Shown here piece after piece: positions 56,264-64,000 of a DNA stretch of 64,000 nucleotides. Made by a program: the position numbers and the translations under genes. This DNA comes from Agaribacillus aureus. GTDB taxonomy: Bacteria > Bacteroidota > Bacteroidia > Cytophagales > Cyclobacteriaceae. The stretch is taken from the NCBI GenBank assembly GCA_030442055.1, contig JAUJEB010000001.1, forward strand, positions 2,852,001 to 2,916,000, given 5' to 3'. The notes below the pieces were generated by a model. That model did not search any database. It had not been told where the DNA came from and saw only the letters and a list, made by a program, of their open reading frames with translations. Position 1 is the first letter of the stretch; each line of letters begins with the position of its first letter.

Positions 56264-57085
56264 TTAAGGTATTTTTCTGAAAATTTTATTGTTGAGATCG
56301 TAAAATTCAAACTTTGATTTATTAATAACCGGCACCAGTGAATCGAAAAAACCAATGACCAATAACCCTCCGGGCCTCAGGTTGTTATAAAATTTGTCCA
56401 GTACCAATTGCTTGGCTCCAGCGTCAAAATAGATCATAACATTCCGGCAAAAGATGATATCATATTTTCCATCATTTGTATTGGTAATCAAGTTGCTAAT
56501 CTCAAAAATTACGTTTTCGATCAGCTTTGTATCCATATGTCCATATTTGCCTTTTCTCTCATAATATTGACTGAGGGAGCCATTGTTTCTAAAATTGCCG
56601 TAATTGTGTTCGTATTCATCGAGCTTAAGGATGTGATAAATACCTTTTTCTGCCTGCTCAACGGCGGCGGTATTCATATCTGTGGCATAGGATCTCACTT
56701 TTTCCTGCAGCGCCAGCTCTCGCAGGATAATGTTGAAAGTATAAACTTCTTCACCGCTTGAACATCCGGCATGCCAAACGTTAAGCCGCCCATTTTCCGA
56801 TATCATTTCAGGCAGGATCTCTCTCAGCTTTATCCAGAATCTAGGATCCCTGAACATGGCCGTTAATCCTACGGACAATTCATTAATAAACAGACTTATA
56901 AAGTCTCTATCCCGAAGAATTTTTATCCAAAGTTCATGGACCGAATTGAGATTAAACACAGAAAGTGCTCTGACAACCCTTCTTGTCAAAGATTTAGGTT
57001 CGTAGCAAGTAAAATCTATGCCGTGTCTTTTTCTGATCGCCGCCGTCAGTGAATTCAGTTCTTCGTTTGAAATCTCAATTTTCAT
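56264..57085 (-). CDS. cheR: CheR chemoreceptor methyltransferase, cluster 2
   Basis: 273 aa, same length as the cluster 1 copy. SAM motif WHAGCSSGEEVYTF at 104-117 and FCRNVMIYFD are kept; VGLTAMFRDPRFW closes the N-terminal domain. Differences from the other copy are spread through the protein, mostly on the surface. Should methylate receptor 2 and perhaps receptor 1 as well, since their signalling halves are nearly the same. Confidence 0.96.
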   Translation of the reverse strand: MKIEISNEELNSLTAAIRKRHGIDFTCYEPKSLTRRVVRALSVFNLNSVHELWIKILRDRDFISLFINELSVGLTAMFRDPRFWIKLREILPEMISENGRLNVWHAGCSSGEEVYTFNIILRELALQEKVRSYATDMNTAAVEQAEKGIYHILKLDEYEHNYGNFRNNGSLSQYYERKGKYGHMDTKLIENVIFEISNLITNTNDGKYDIIFCRNVMIYFDAGAKQLVLDKFYNNLRPGGLLVIGFFDSLVPVINKSKFEFYDLNNKIFRKIP

Positions 57086-57111
57086 CAGTTACGATTTTAG
57101 AATATAATGGC

Positions 57112-57690
57112 TTACGCGTTAATCATTGACAAAAACTTCTTATCCATTTTCCAGATAAAAATAGGAGAGATCATCACGTGATTTTCAAAAATAAAATTGG
57201 AACGCGCCAGTAAATAATAATCGCCGTCACCCTCTTTCATGGCGCTATAAAATTCTTTGATATCCTCTGTTTCAAAGAGATGCGGCACATCACCATATAT
57301 ATTCACATTAAGCGCGTTTGACAGTTCCGTGATGACTGAGGCTGATATAATATTATCAATTTCCTTCAGTATCGCCGTGTCATCAATCGATATCGAACCT
57401 CCGGACGCAGCCAGGCTCATGTGAGAGACTGCCCGTTTTTCCTCCTCATTAAATATCAAGTAACTGGACCCACCCAGCTGTCCGATAACATCGGTCTGCA
57501 CAATGGTCAGGTTTTTTAAATGATCAAAATTATCAACCAGGTAGTCATGATTTGTGCAGATATCAAAACCGGCGTTTTCCGTTCTAATATTTTGACCTGT
57601 CAGCATAGAAAAGGAAGTGGCAGCCTGCCTGTATCCCGTATTGATAATTTCCGCTATTATTTTTTTTTCTTTAGTACCTATCGATTCCAT
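57112..57690 (-). CDS. cheC: CheC-like CheY-P phosphatase, cluster 2
   Basis: 192 aa, aligned without gaps to the cluster 1 copy. Second-site motif E110-I-D-N113 with P136 is kept; first site E14-I-I-N17 again lacks the Pro. So both paralogs retain only one complete site. Starts 13 bp after cheA. Confidence 0.82.
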   Translation of the reverse strand: MESIGTKEKKIIAEIINTGYRQAATSFSMLTGQNIRTENAGFDICTNHDYLVDNFDHLKNLTIVQTDVIGQLGGSSYLIFNEEEKRAVSHMSLAASGGSISIDDTAILKEIDNIISASVITELSNALNVNIYGDVPHLFETEDIKEFYSAMKEGDGDYYLLARSNFIFENHVMISPIFIWKMDKKFLSMINA

Positions 57691-57703
57691 CTATTTTCAA
57701 AGA

Positions 57704-59536
57704 TTATTGGTAAGACATCATATTTTTACTGGAGAAATTTTTGGTAAAAATCATATTGCAAATGGCCGCAACATTGAAAACAAGACAAACGTGGCCATTG
57801 CCCATAATGGTGACACCGCTAATAATCTTCACCCTGTCCATGGGTTTCATGAGTGGTTTTTCTACTATCTCCTTCTGCTGCAAAAGTTTATCCACCACAA
57901 AACCAATTGTACGACCATTGTAGGAGACAATGATGATGTCCAGCTTTTTTTGAGGATCCAGGTCATCGAAACTGCGATGGAGCACTTTGTCCTGGTAAAC
58001 CGATTCCCAGTTTTTCAAAGCAAACAGGTCCTGGAGAAAGACCACAGAAATAGTTTTATCCAAATAAGTGGCCACAAGCCCATTGCTTACCTTGTGCAGG
58101 TCGGGTTTATACAACGATACTACCGCCTCGGTATAAGCTAAGGGGATAGCATATGTTTCCGCCCCTAATTCAAACAGTAAGGTTCCCTTTACTGCCATAG
58201 AAGAAGGCAATCGAAGAGAAAAGGTAGTTCCTTTGCCCAATTCGGCATGAACGGAGACATTACCTCCTATGGAATCCAGGGCTTTTTTGACAACATCCAT
58301 CCCTACGCCGCGGCCGGATATGGAAGTAACCTGATCCATGGTACTGAATCCCGGCTCAAAAATCATCAGGATGGCATCATTGTCAGACATTTGCCTGGCA
58401 TCCTCCGCCGAAATGAGGCCTTTCTTAATAGCTTTATCTCTCACCGCCGCTGCGTCAATACCTGTGCCATCATCTTTAATTTCAATGATAACTGCATCGC
58501 TTTCGCTGAAAGCGCTGAGAACTATCCTGCCTTCTTCGGGTTTCCCTGCCTTCTTTCGCTCATCAGGTGTTTCTATGCCATGCCCCACGGCATTCCTTAT
58601 CAGGTGGATTAAAGAATCACTGATGATCTGCAGAATGTTCCTGTCTATTTCGGTGTCTGTTCCTTTCAAATTGAGGGATACCTTTTTCCCCTCCAGACTG
58701 GCAGCATCCCTGGCTACCCTGTGAAATTTATTAAAGAGAAACCCAACCTGTACGAGTCGCACATCCATTACCGAATACTGCAGGTCAGAGGATACCCGAT
58801 TCAGCCTTGCGTATTCATTGGAATCCATATTCCCTGCGTTGACCGCGATAATACGATCTCTTTCAATCACCAGCTCGCCTACGAGGTTGAGCAAATTGTC
58901 CAGCTTACGCACCGGTACTTGCACGAGGTCCGAAAATGTCATTTTGGTATCCGGGGCTTCCTGTGTATTTTCTCCCTCTTCAACCATTTTGGCATGGTGG
59001 TCGGGTACAGATTTTTTTTCGCTTTTCAAATCGGCGGCCGGTCGCCTGGCTTTACTGACTTTCTTAGCGGGTTTTTGTTTAGGCTTGGTGGCTGATCGGG
59101 CCGTTTTATTTTCAATGGGCTTATCTTCTTTTTTTGTCGATGCAGTTTCCTGCCGGACCGATTTCAGCAGCACTTCAAGCTTGGTTTTTATACCCCTGAA
59201 CTGTACTTTGCCATCGTCTTTAATTGCATTTATCAACGCCCCCAGCACGTCGACGGCTTTAAAAAGATTAGTGAAAATGGCGTCATCCAAAGCCAGATTT
59301 CCATCTCTTACTTCACCAAAAAAGTCTTCCAGTACATGCGCAAAATCTGCTACGTTTTGAAATCCCATCCCAGCTGCATTCCCTTTGAGGGTATGCGTAA
59401 TACGGAAAATGGCATTGACCGATTTTGTATCGTCGGATTTTTTCTCGAGCAGTGTCAACAACCGGTTAAGCTCTTCGTGGTTTTCAAGTGCCTCGGCCAG
59501 AAAAATTTCTTTGTATTCCTGATCTTTTGACTTCAT
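57704..59536 (-). CDS. cheA: CheA histidine kinase, cluster 2
   Basis: 610 aa. HPt with H48 in FRITHTLKGNAAGMGF; a Lys-rich linker about 20 residues shorter than in the other copy and without P2; dimerisation, HATPase (HLIRNAVGHGIE, DDGTGID, GRGVGMDVV) and CheW-like domains. The N-box again has Gly where Asp is usual. The catalytic and CheW-like parts are highly similar to cluster 1; the linker is the most diverged part. Confidence 0.96.
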   Translation of the reverse strand: MKSKDQEYKEIFLAEALENHEELNRLLTLLEKKSDDTKSVNAIFRITHTLKGNAAGMGFQNVADFAHVLEDFFGEVRDGNLALDDAIFTNLFKAVDVLGALINAIKDDGKVQFRGIKTKLEVLLKSVRQETASTKKEDKPIENKTARSATKPKQKPAKKVSKARRPAADLKSEKKSVPDHHAKMVEEGENTQEAPDTKMTFSDLVQVPVRKLDNLLNLVGELVIERDRIIAVNAGNMDSNEYARLNRVSSDLQYSVMDVRLVQVGFLFNKFHRVARDAASLEGKKVSLNLKGTDTEIDRNILQIISDSLIHLIRNAVGHGIETPDERKKAGKPEEGRIVLSAFSESDAVIIEIKDDGTGIDAAAVRDKAIKKGLISAEDARQMSDNDAILMIFEPGFSTMDQVTSISGRGVGMDVVKKALDSIGGNVSVHAELGKGTTFSLRLPSSMAVKGTLLFELGAETYAIPLAYTEAVVSLYKPDLHKVSNGLVATYLDKTISVVFLQDLFALKNWESVYQDKVLHRSFDDLDPQKKLDIIIVSYNGRTIGFVVDKLLQQKEIVEKPLMKPMDRVKIISGVTIMGNGHVCLVFNVAAICNMIFTKNFSSKNMMSYQ

Positions 59537-59569
59537 GCATCAAACTGTTTAGTAAATATTCGATTTCAT

Positions 59570-60604
59570 TCAAAAACAACTCATTACAAATCCCGGGATT
59601 TCGGCCAGCTCCACGACGTAATCTGCAGCTCCTATTTTAACAGCGGCACTTGGCATACCATTGACTACACACGATTTGGGTCCTTGTGCAATTGTAAGCC
59701 CTCCATTTTTCTTAATTTGTAACAAACCCTCACTGCCATCTTTGCCCATGCCGGTAAGTATTACGCCAATGGCTTTAGAGCCGTAAAAACTGGCAACAGA
59801 CTCAAACATGCAGTCCACAGATGGGTGGTTAAATTGCCTGTATATTTTTCTGCAGTAGCGAAAAACCGGGTTACCTTCCCTGTCGGCCTTAATCATCATA
59901 TTGCCATCGCCCGGCGCTACATAAATTATCCCAGGCGCTAGTTTTTCACCTCGTCTCGCCAATTTCACTTTCAAAGGCAAAAGTGTCGCCAGCCGGCTGG
60001 TGTAGGACTCCAAAAATCGATGCGGCATATGCTGGACTATGACAACCGGGATAGCGAGATTTCCGGGTAATTGCGTTAAGACAGATTCTATGGCATTGGG
60101 CCCTCCGGTAGAAGATCCAACCACCAGGATATCGTATTGTAATATGCTTCCAAATGTATGAAAATGATGATTGGTCTTTTCAACCTGCTTCCCCAATACC
60201 CTGGAATTCAACCCGTTTGCCGCTTTAATTCTTTCCTTTAATTTTGTCAATACCGCTTTAAAGTCATCCTTATTTTTTGTCTGGGGCTTATCGACAAAAT
60301 CAAATGCCCCTGCGTTCAGCGCATCGAATACCTCCGCATTGGCTCTATCGAGCGAACTCAACAGAATAATCGGCAAAGGTGACTTTTTCATGATGTTTTT
60401 CACCGCATACAAGCCGTCATAATCAGGCATAATCATATCAGTGATGACAACATCAGGATGCAAATGCTGAACCTTTTGGACCCCTTCCTTACCGTTTTTG
60501 GCGGTGCCAACCAGCTCAATTTCAGGATCGGACGTTAACAAATCGGATATTAACAAACGCATAAAAACCGAGTCTTCGATCAAGAGTGTTTTAATTTTCC
60601 CCAC
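59570..60604 (-). CDS. cheB: CheB receptor methylesterase/deamidase, cluster 2
   Basis: 344 aa, GTG start. Receiver D56 (VVITDMIMPDYDG); esterase S165 (VGSSTGGP), H192 (QHMPHRF) and the Asp in LTGMGKDG. Same length and residue numbering as the other copy. Twelve bp after cheY. Confidence 0.96.
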   Translation of the reverse strand: MGKIKTLLIEDSVFMRLLISDLLTSDPEIELVGTAKNGKEGVQKVQHLHPDVVITDMIMPDYDGLYAVKNIMKKSPLPIILLSSLDRANAEVFDALNAGAFDFVDKPQTKNKDDFKAVLTKLKERIKAANGLNSRVLGKQVEKTNHHFHTFGSILQYDILVVGSSTGGPNAIESVLTQLPGNLAIPVVIVQHMPHRFLESYTSRLATLLPLKVKLARRGEKLAPGIIYVAPGDGNMMIKADREGNPVFRYCRKIYRQFNHPSVDCMFESVASFYGSKAIGVILTGMGKDGSEGLLQIKKNGGLTIAQGPKSCVVNGMPSAAVKIGAADYVVELAEIPGFVMSCF

Positions 60605-60616
60605 AGGTCAAACGCA

Positions 60617-60973
60617 TCAGGTCTTTGCCAGCGCTGTGATCAACTTTTCCGGAGTGAACGGCTTGACTATATAGTCGAGCGCCCCCAGGCTTAAGCCTTC
60701 GTTAATAACCGAATCCTGACCCACTGCACTTATCATGATAACTTTAGAAGGCAGGCCTTCTTCTTTAAACACTTTCAAAATATCGGTACCGATCATATCA
60801 GGAAGAATGTTATCAAGGGTGATGATATCGGGATTTAACTCGAAAGCAAGGTCAATGGCTTCCTCCCCATTTGCTGCTTCACCGACAACATTAAATCCTT
60901 TTTCAACCAATGCATCCTTGATTAAGGTCCTCATATAAAGAGAATCATCCACTATTAAGACTTTCTTGCTCAT
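60617..60973 (-). CDS. cheY: CheY single-domain response regulator, cluster 2
   Basis: 118 aa. D9/D10, D54, S82 and K104 are all present. By direct reading it differs from the cluster 1 CheY at 11 of 118 positions, the closest pair among the short proteins of the two clusters. The two proteins probably share the same output target. Confidence 0.95.
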   Translation of the reverse strand: MSKKVLIVDDSLYMRTLIKDALVEKGFNVVGEAANGEEAIDLAFELNPDIITLDNILPDMIGTDILKVFKEEGLPSKVIMISAVGQDSVINEGLSLGALDYIVKPFTPEKLITALAKT

Positions 60974-60985
60974 GGAATTTTATTG

Positions 60986-61456
60986 TTAAATGGTATAATA
61001 ATTTTTTTTTGAGTTGTTAACGGATAGTGTGCCACTCTCAATCTCCAGTCTTGCCGTCCGGCTTTCCACACCACCGATATCTTCTGCAAGGATCATTATT
61101 CCGCTTTTTTTTAACTCCTCCCTTACATATTCAATGTTACGCTGACCAATGTCGGAACGCAGCATATTCATGATATTGGCACCCCCCACCAGCCTGGCTC
61201 TTATCGTCAACGGATGACAATTCCTGTCCAGCATTCCATCAATAATGGTTTGAAGCATTTCATCGCTTTTTCGCCATTGATTACTCCCGGGGAGCATAAT
61301 ATGTGCTCCGGCACCAACTTTTTGAAATCGATCATACAGAAATACCCCCAGACATGACCCCAGGCCGTAACATATAATTTCACCAGGGGACGATGAAACC
61401 GCAGTTTCACCAATATTCAACACGTATCTGCCATCATGAAATTTAACCTGCACCAA
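60986..61456 (-). CDS. cheD: CheD receptor glutamine deamidase, cluster 2
   Basis: 156 aa if TTG 61456 is used, 155 from GTG 61453. Catalytic Cys in YGLGSCLGVFLYD and His in GAGAHIMLPG are kept. The start overlaps the cheW stop by about 14 bp, as in cluster 1. The middle and end differ moderately from the other copy. Confidence 0.94.
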   Translation of the reverse strand: MVQVKFHDGRYVLNIGETAVSSSPGEIICYGLGSCLGVFLYDRFQKVGAGAHIMLPGSNQWRKSDEMLQTIIDGMLDRNCHPLTIRARLVGGANIMNMLRSDIGQRNIEYVREELKKSGIMILAEDIGGVESRTARLEIESGTLSVNNSKKNYYTI

Positions 61457-61985
61457 CCGTATTGGAAGTTACTGTCTCCAATTCCTGCTCATTAAGCACC
61501 TTAAAAATATCGATCAGAATAATCAGCCTGTCTTTGAGCTTTACGATAGCCTGGATATATTCTGAATTCACATTGTGGTCATGGACGATGTTTATCGAGT
61601 GCTCCATATCAGCCGAGCTGACCGAAAGGGTATTAGGCACTTCCGTGACCAATATCCCCACTTTGAACTCATCACTTTCTACTACCAGCGTATAATTATT
61701 TTCCTTATTGGCCCGATCGGTGGTAGTAGCTTCTTTAATGCCAAACTTTTCTTCCAGGTCAATAATACCGATGATGTTACCTCTTATATTGGCCACTCCT
61801 TTTACATAGTTAGGAGTTTGCGGCATTTTGGTAATATTTGGGGTAAGCACCACCTCTTTGATCTGATCGATGTGAAGACCGTACTCCTCGGTGCCCTGCC
61901 GAAATACAATCAATTGTTGTGTTTCCAGTGACTGCTCCTTAGTTTCATTTGGCTCATCCATCTTTAAACTCGTGTTATCTGACAT
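61443..61985 (-). CDS. cheW: CheW coupling protein, cluster 2
   Basis: 180 aa from the ATG at 61985, which matches the length and start (MSDN) of the cluster 1 copy; a second ATG at 61997 adds four residues. CheW blocks VFRQGTEEYGLHIDQIKEVV, GVANIRGNIIGIIDLEEKFG and VKLKDRLIILIDIFKVL are present. Starts 23 bp after the receptor stop. Confidence 0.95.
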   Translation of the reverse strand: MSDNTSLKMDEPNETKEQSLETQQLIVFRQGTEEYGLHIDQIKEVVLTPNITKMPQTPNYVKGVANIRGNIIGIIDLEEKFGIKEATTTDRANKENNYTLVVESDEFKVGILVTEVPNTLSVSSADMEHSINIVHDHNVNSEYIQAIVKLKDRLIILIDIFKVLNEQELETVTSNTVGAG

Positions 61986-62008
61986 TTCTTCTAACATTTT
62001 AAATAAAC

Positions 62009-64000
62009 TTAACTCTTCTTAAGCTTAAATTGATTAACTCCGGATTGGAGCTCGGTAGCAATGGAAGCCAGTTGGGTGCTAGCCTCTGAAATATCTTCCA
62101 TTCCGGCATCCAATTCCTGCGAGCTGCTGGCTACTTCCTGCGTTCCCGCCGCGGTCTCTTCCGCCACGACTACAATCTGTTCAATATTTTTCACCACCTT
62201 ATCGATAGATTGTTTCTGACCACCGGAAGCTTCTTGGATTTCCTGAGAATAGGTAAATGTTTCGTCACTCGAGCTGGCAATTTCCTGGAAGATACTTTCG
62301 GCTTCAGTGGAAGCGGTACTACCTTGCCTGACACTGCCCTCCATAGTTTCGATAGCTTTACTGGCCGATTGTGTATCTTTTTGCACATCGCCAATAATCT
62401 TTTCTATGTCCACCGCTGATTTGCGGGAATCTTCCGCCAGCTTTCTGATTTCTTCGGCCACTACCGCAAATCCTCTTCCGGCCTCTCCTGCCCTGGCCGC
62501 TTCTATAGCAGCATTTAGCGCCAATAAGTTGGTTTGAGCGGCTATATCGGTTATTACATTCAACGTTCTGGCAATTTCATCGGCGCGCTCAGTCAGTACT
62601 TTGATGGAGTCTGAGGTCAGATTGGCTGAAGATCCGATTCCTTCCATGTTCTCTACCAGATTTTTGATGATCTTTAAACCGCTTTCGGAGCTCTTTTTTC
62701 CGCTCTCGGCAGCCTTATTGATAAGGTTGGCCTTTTTCTCCATTTCAACGGACGATTTCATGACTTCTTCGGCCAGTTTTGAAGATTCGTCCGTTTTTGC
62801 TGCCTGATCCTGAGCACCTTTGGACATTTGTGATATCGCTGAAGCCACTTCATTTGTGTTGTTCTTCATGTTCTTGCTTCTATCCATCATGCTGTCAGCA
62901 GCGTTGGCCACTTGAAGCGCGCTATCGTCAATGGTACCAAGCAGGCTATTAAGATTTTCCAACGCTTCGTTCAAGGCATCTCCCATTTCTTTAACATAGC
63001 CCTCAGCTACCATATCAAACTTCATGGTCAAGTTACCCTGCGCCATTTCGTTTATTATTTCGTTTACGCTCAGTACCGGAAATTTTACCTTTGAAATATC
63101 TGCCGCTATTTTAATCACCCGGGTAACCTTACCATTAACATCTTTAATGGGGGTATAAGCTGCTTGCAACCACACCGGCTGACCATCCTTTTTGACACGG
63201 GAATATTCCCCGTTTTGTGCAATGCCATTGGCCAGGTCTTTCCAGAATTTAGAGTATTCAGCACTGGCGGCATAGGATGTATCACAGAAAATCCGGTGGT
63301 GTTGCCCTTGAAATTCAGATAAGCTGTTGTAGCCCATGGCGCTGACAAAATTACTGTTGGCCGAGATAATCGTTCCGTCCGGTTCAAACTCTATATAAGC
63401 CCAGCCTGTATCGATCGCTGCCTGACTGTTTTCACCTTTTATACGCCCTGCCACCATATCTGTAATATCAGCGGCGATTTTAATGACTTTTACCACTTTA
63501 CCGCTTTCATCTTTTATCGGCGTGTAGGAAGCGTTAATCCACACTTCTTCACCGTCCTGTGTAAGGCGCTTAAATTCACCGGCCCGGACCAAACCCCTGG
63601 CTAACTCTTCCCAAAACATTTTGTACTCGGCAGAGGAAGCATACTCATTTTCACAGAAAATCCGGTGATGCTTTCCTACTATTTCCTGCTCACTATCATA
63701 ACCCAGTGTTTTGACAAAATTTTCATTGGCCGTAAGTATTGTACCATCCGGTTTAAATTCTATGGATGCCCAGCCTGTGTTTACAGCCGACAGCAGGTGT
63801 TCCCCGGTCAGACGCGCCTCCACCATGCCGGTAATATCAGCAGCAATTTTAATGACTTTTACCACTTTGCCGCTTTCATCTTTTATTGGTGTGTACGAAG
63901 CGTTGATCCACACTTCTTCACCGTCCTGTGTAAGCCGCTTAAATTCACCGGCCCGGACCAAACCCCTGGCTAACTCTTCCCAAAACATTTTGTACTCGGC
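62009..64000 (-). CDS. Chemoreceptor with tandem BdlA-type PAS domains, N-terminus outside the window
   Basis: 663 residues visible; the frame continues through the last base (A-E-Y-K before the first internal Met), so the gene is truncated by the window. At least three PAS domains of the GxHHxxF class ([20 protein letters not shown]) are present, then a HAMP-like unit and a methyl-accepting domain almost identical to receptor 1 (tip [22 protein letters not shown]). No membrane helix in the visible part. This PAS class occurs in soluble receptors such as BdlA and Aer-like proteins; ligand unknown. Confidence 0.9.
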   Translation of the reverse strand, partial: AEYKMFWEELARGLVRAGEFKRLTQDGEEVWINASYTPIKDESGKVVKVIKIAADITGMVEARLTGEHLLSAVNTGWASIEFKPDGTILTANENFVKTLGYDSEQEIVGKHHRIFCENEYASSAEYKMFWEELARGLVRAGEFKRLTQDGEEVWINASYTPIKDESGKVVKVIKIAADITDMVAGRIKGENSQAAIDTGWAYIEFEPDGTIISANSNFVSAMGYNSLSEFQGQHHRIFCDTSYAASAEYSKFWKDLANGIAQNGEYSRVKKDGQPVWLQAAYTPIKDVNGKVTRVIKIAADISKVKFPVLSVNEIINEMAQGNLTMKFDMVAEGYVKEMGDALNEALENLNSLLGTIDDSALQVANAADSMMDRSKNMKNNTNEVASAISQMSKGAQDQAAKTDESSKLAEEVMKSSVEMEKKANLINKAAESGKKSSESGLKIIKNLVENMEGIGSSANLTSDSIKVLTERADEIARTLNVITDIAAQTNLLALNAAIEAARAGEAGRGFAVVAEEIRKLAEDSRKSAVDIEKIIGDVQKDTQSASKAIETMEGSVRQGSTASTEAESIFQEIASSSDETFTYSQEIQEASGGQKQSIDKVVKNIEQIVVVAEETAAGTQEVASSSQELDAGMEDISEASTQLASIATELQSGVNQFKLKKS
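63467..64000 (-). repeat. Tandem 369-bp PAS-coding repeat in receptor 2, cut by the window edge
   Basis: The sequence at 63467-63631 recurs at 63836-64000 with only scattered differences; from about 63540 to 63631 almost every base matches the copy 369 bp away. This is 123 codons, one PAS unit. The second copy continues outside the window, so more units may exist. Confidence 0.9.

Overview
The window reads as chromosomal DNA from a gliding, non-flagellated member of the Bacteroidota, most likely Cytophagia/Cytophagales. The support is a SprE/PorW type IX secretion lipoprotein, a bactofilin plus M23 peptidase directly ahead of an F-type ATP synthase operon that lacks atpD and atpC, a MoxR/DUF58/DUF4350/DUF4129/SpoIIM operon, many lipoproteins, weak Shine-Dalgarno sites, frequent GTG/TTG starts and a few TAnnTTTG-like -7 boxes. 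The genus cannot be fixed from the sequence. I recognised no rRNA, tRNA, CRISPR array, insertion sequence or phage gene.

Layout. 1-1098: 5' part of a class III nucleotide cyclase with a TolB/FlgO-like region (minus). 1272-8207: uvrC, a class A PBP and sprE/porW (minus). 8298-15868: M23 peptidase, bactofilin, two related small membrane proteins flanking AtpZ, then atpB-E-F-H-A-G (plus). A terminator-like hairpin lies between atpE and atpF and a terminator follows atpG. 15949-17435: a UbiA-like membrane protein overlapping a methyltransferase. 17572-26659: a coiled-coil lipoprotein, a YtcJ-like amidohydrolase and the MoxR operon (minus). 26961-40999: mixed metabolic, envelope and regulatory genes, including a barrel-like protein, a ceramidase-like protein, xylA/xylB, a PHP lipoprotein, a DinB-like protein, a voltage-gated K+ channel, a divergent HxlR/DUF3291 pair, a methyltransferase, a PAS-LuxR regulator and a lipoprotein.

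41288-64000 is the most unusual part: two complete chemosensory operons in tandem, both on the minus strand and with the same gene order (receptor, cheW, cheD, cheY, cheB, cheA, cheC-like, cheR, TerB-like). They are paralogous about 14.5 kb apart. The CheY proteins differ at only 11 of 118 positions and the receptor signalling halves are nearly identical, but the sensory halves are unrelated. Receptor 1 is predicted soluble: a group I truncated hemoglobin, then three near-identical PAS repeats that keep the FixL heme histidine and distal arginine, then a BdlA-type PAS, HAMP and the methyl-accepting domain. The gene just upstream, 6 nt away, is a divergent glutamyl-tRNA reductase (hemA), the first committed enzyme of heme synthesis. 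Receptor 2 carries a tandem run of BdlA-type PAS domains that runs off the window. After cluster 2 comes a membrane GAF/5xPAS protein with no output domain.

Proposed reading (inference): cluster 1 is a multi-heme O2/NO/redox chemosensory system with its own tetrapyrrole-synthesis gene. Cluster 2 is its duplicate with a swapped sensor. Both use CheC/CheD adaptation and a TerB-like accessory protein, and both probably act on gliding or another non-flagellar output through nearly interchangeable CheY proteins.
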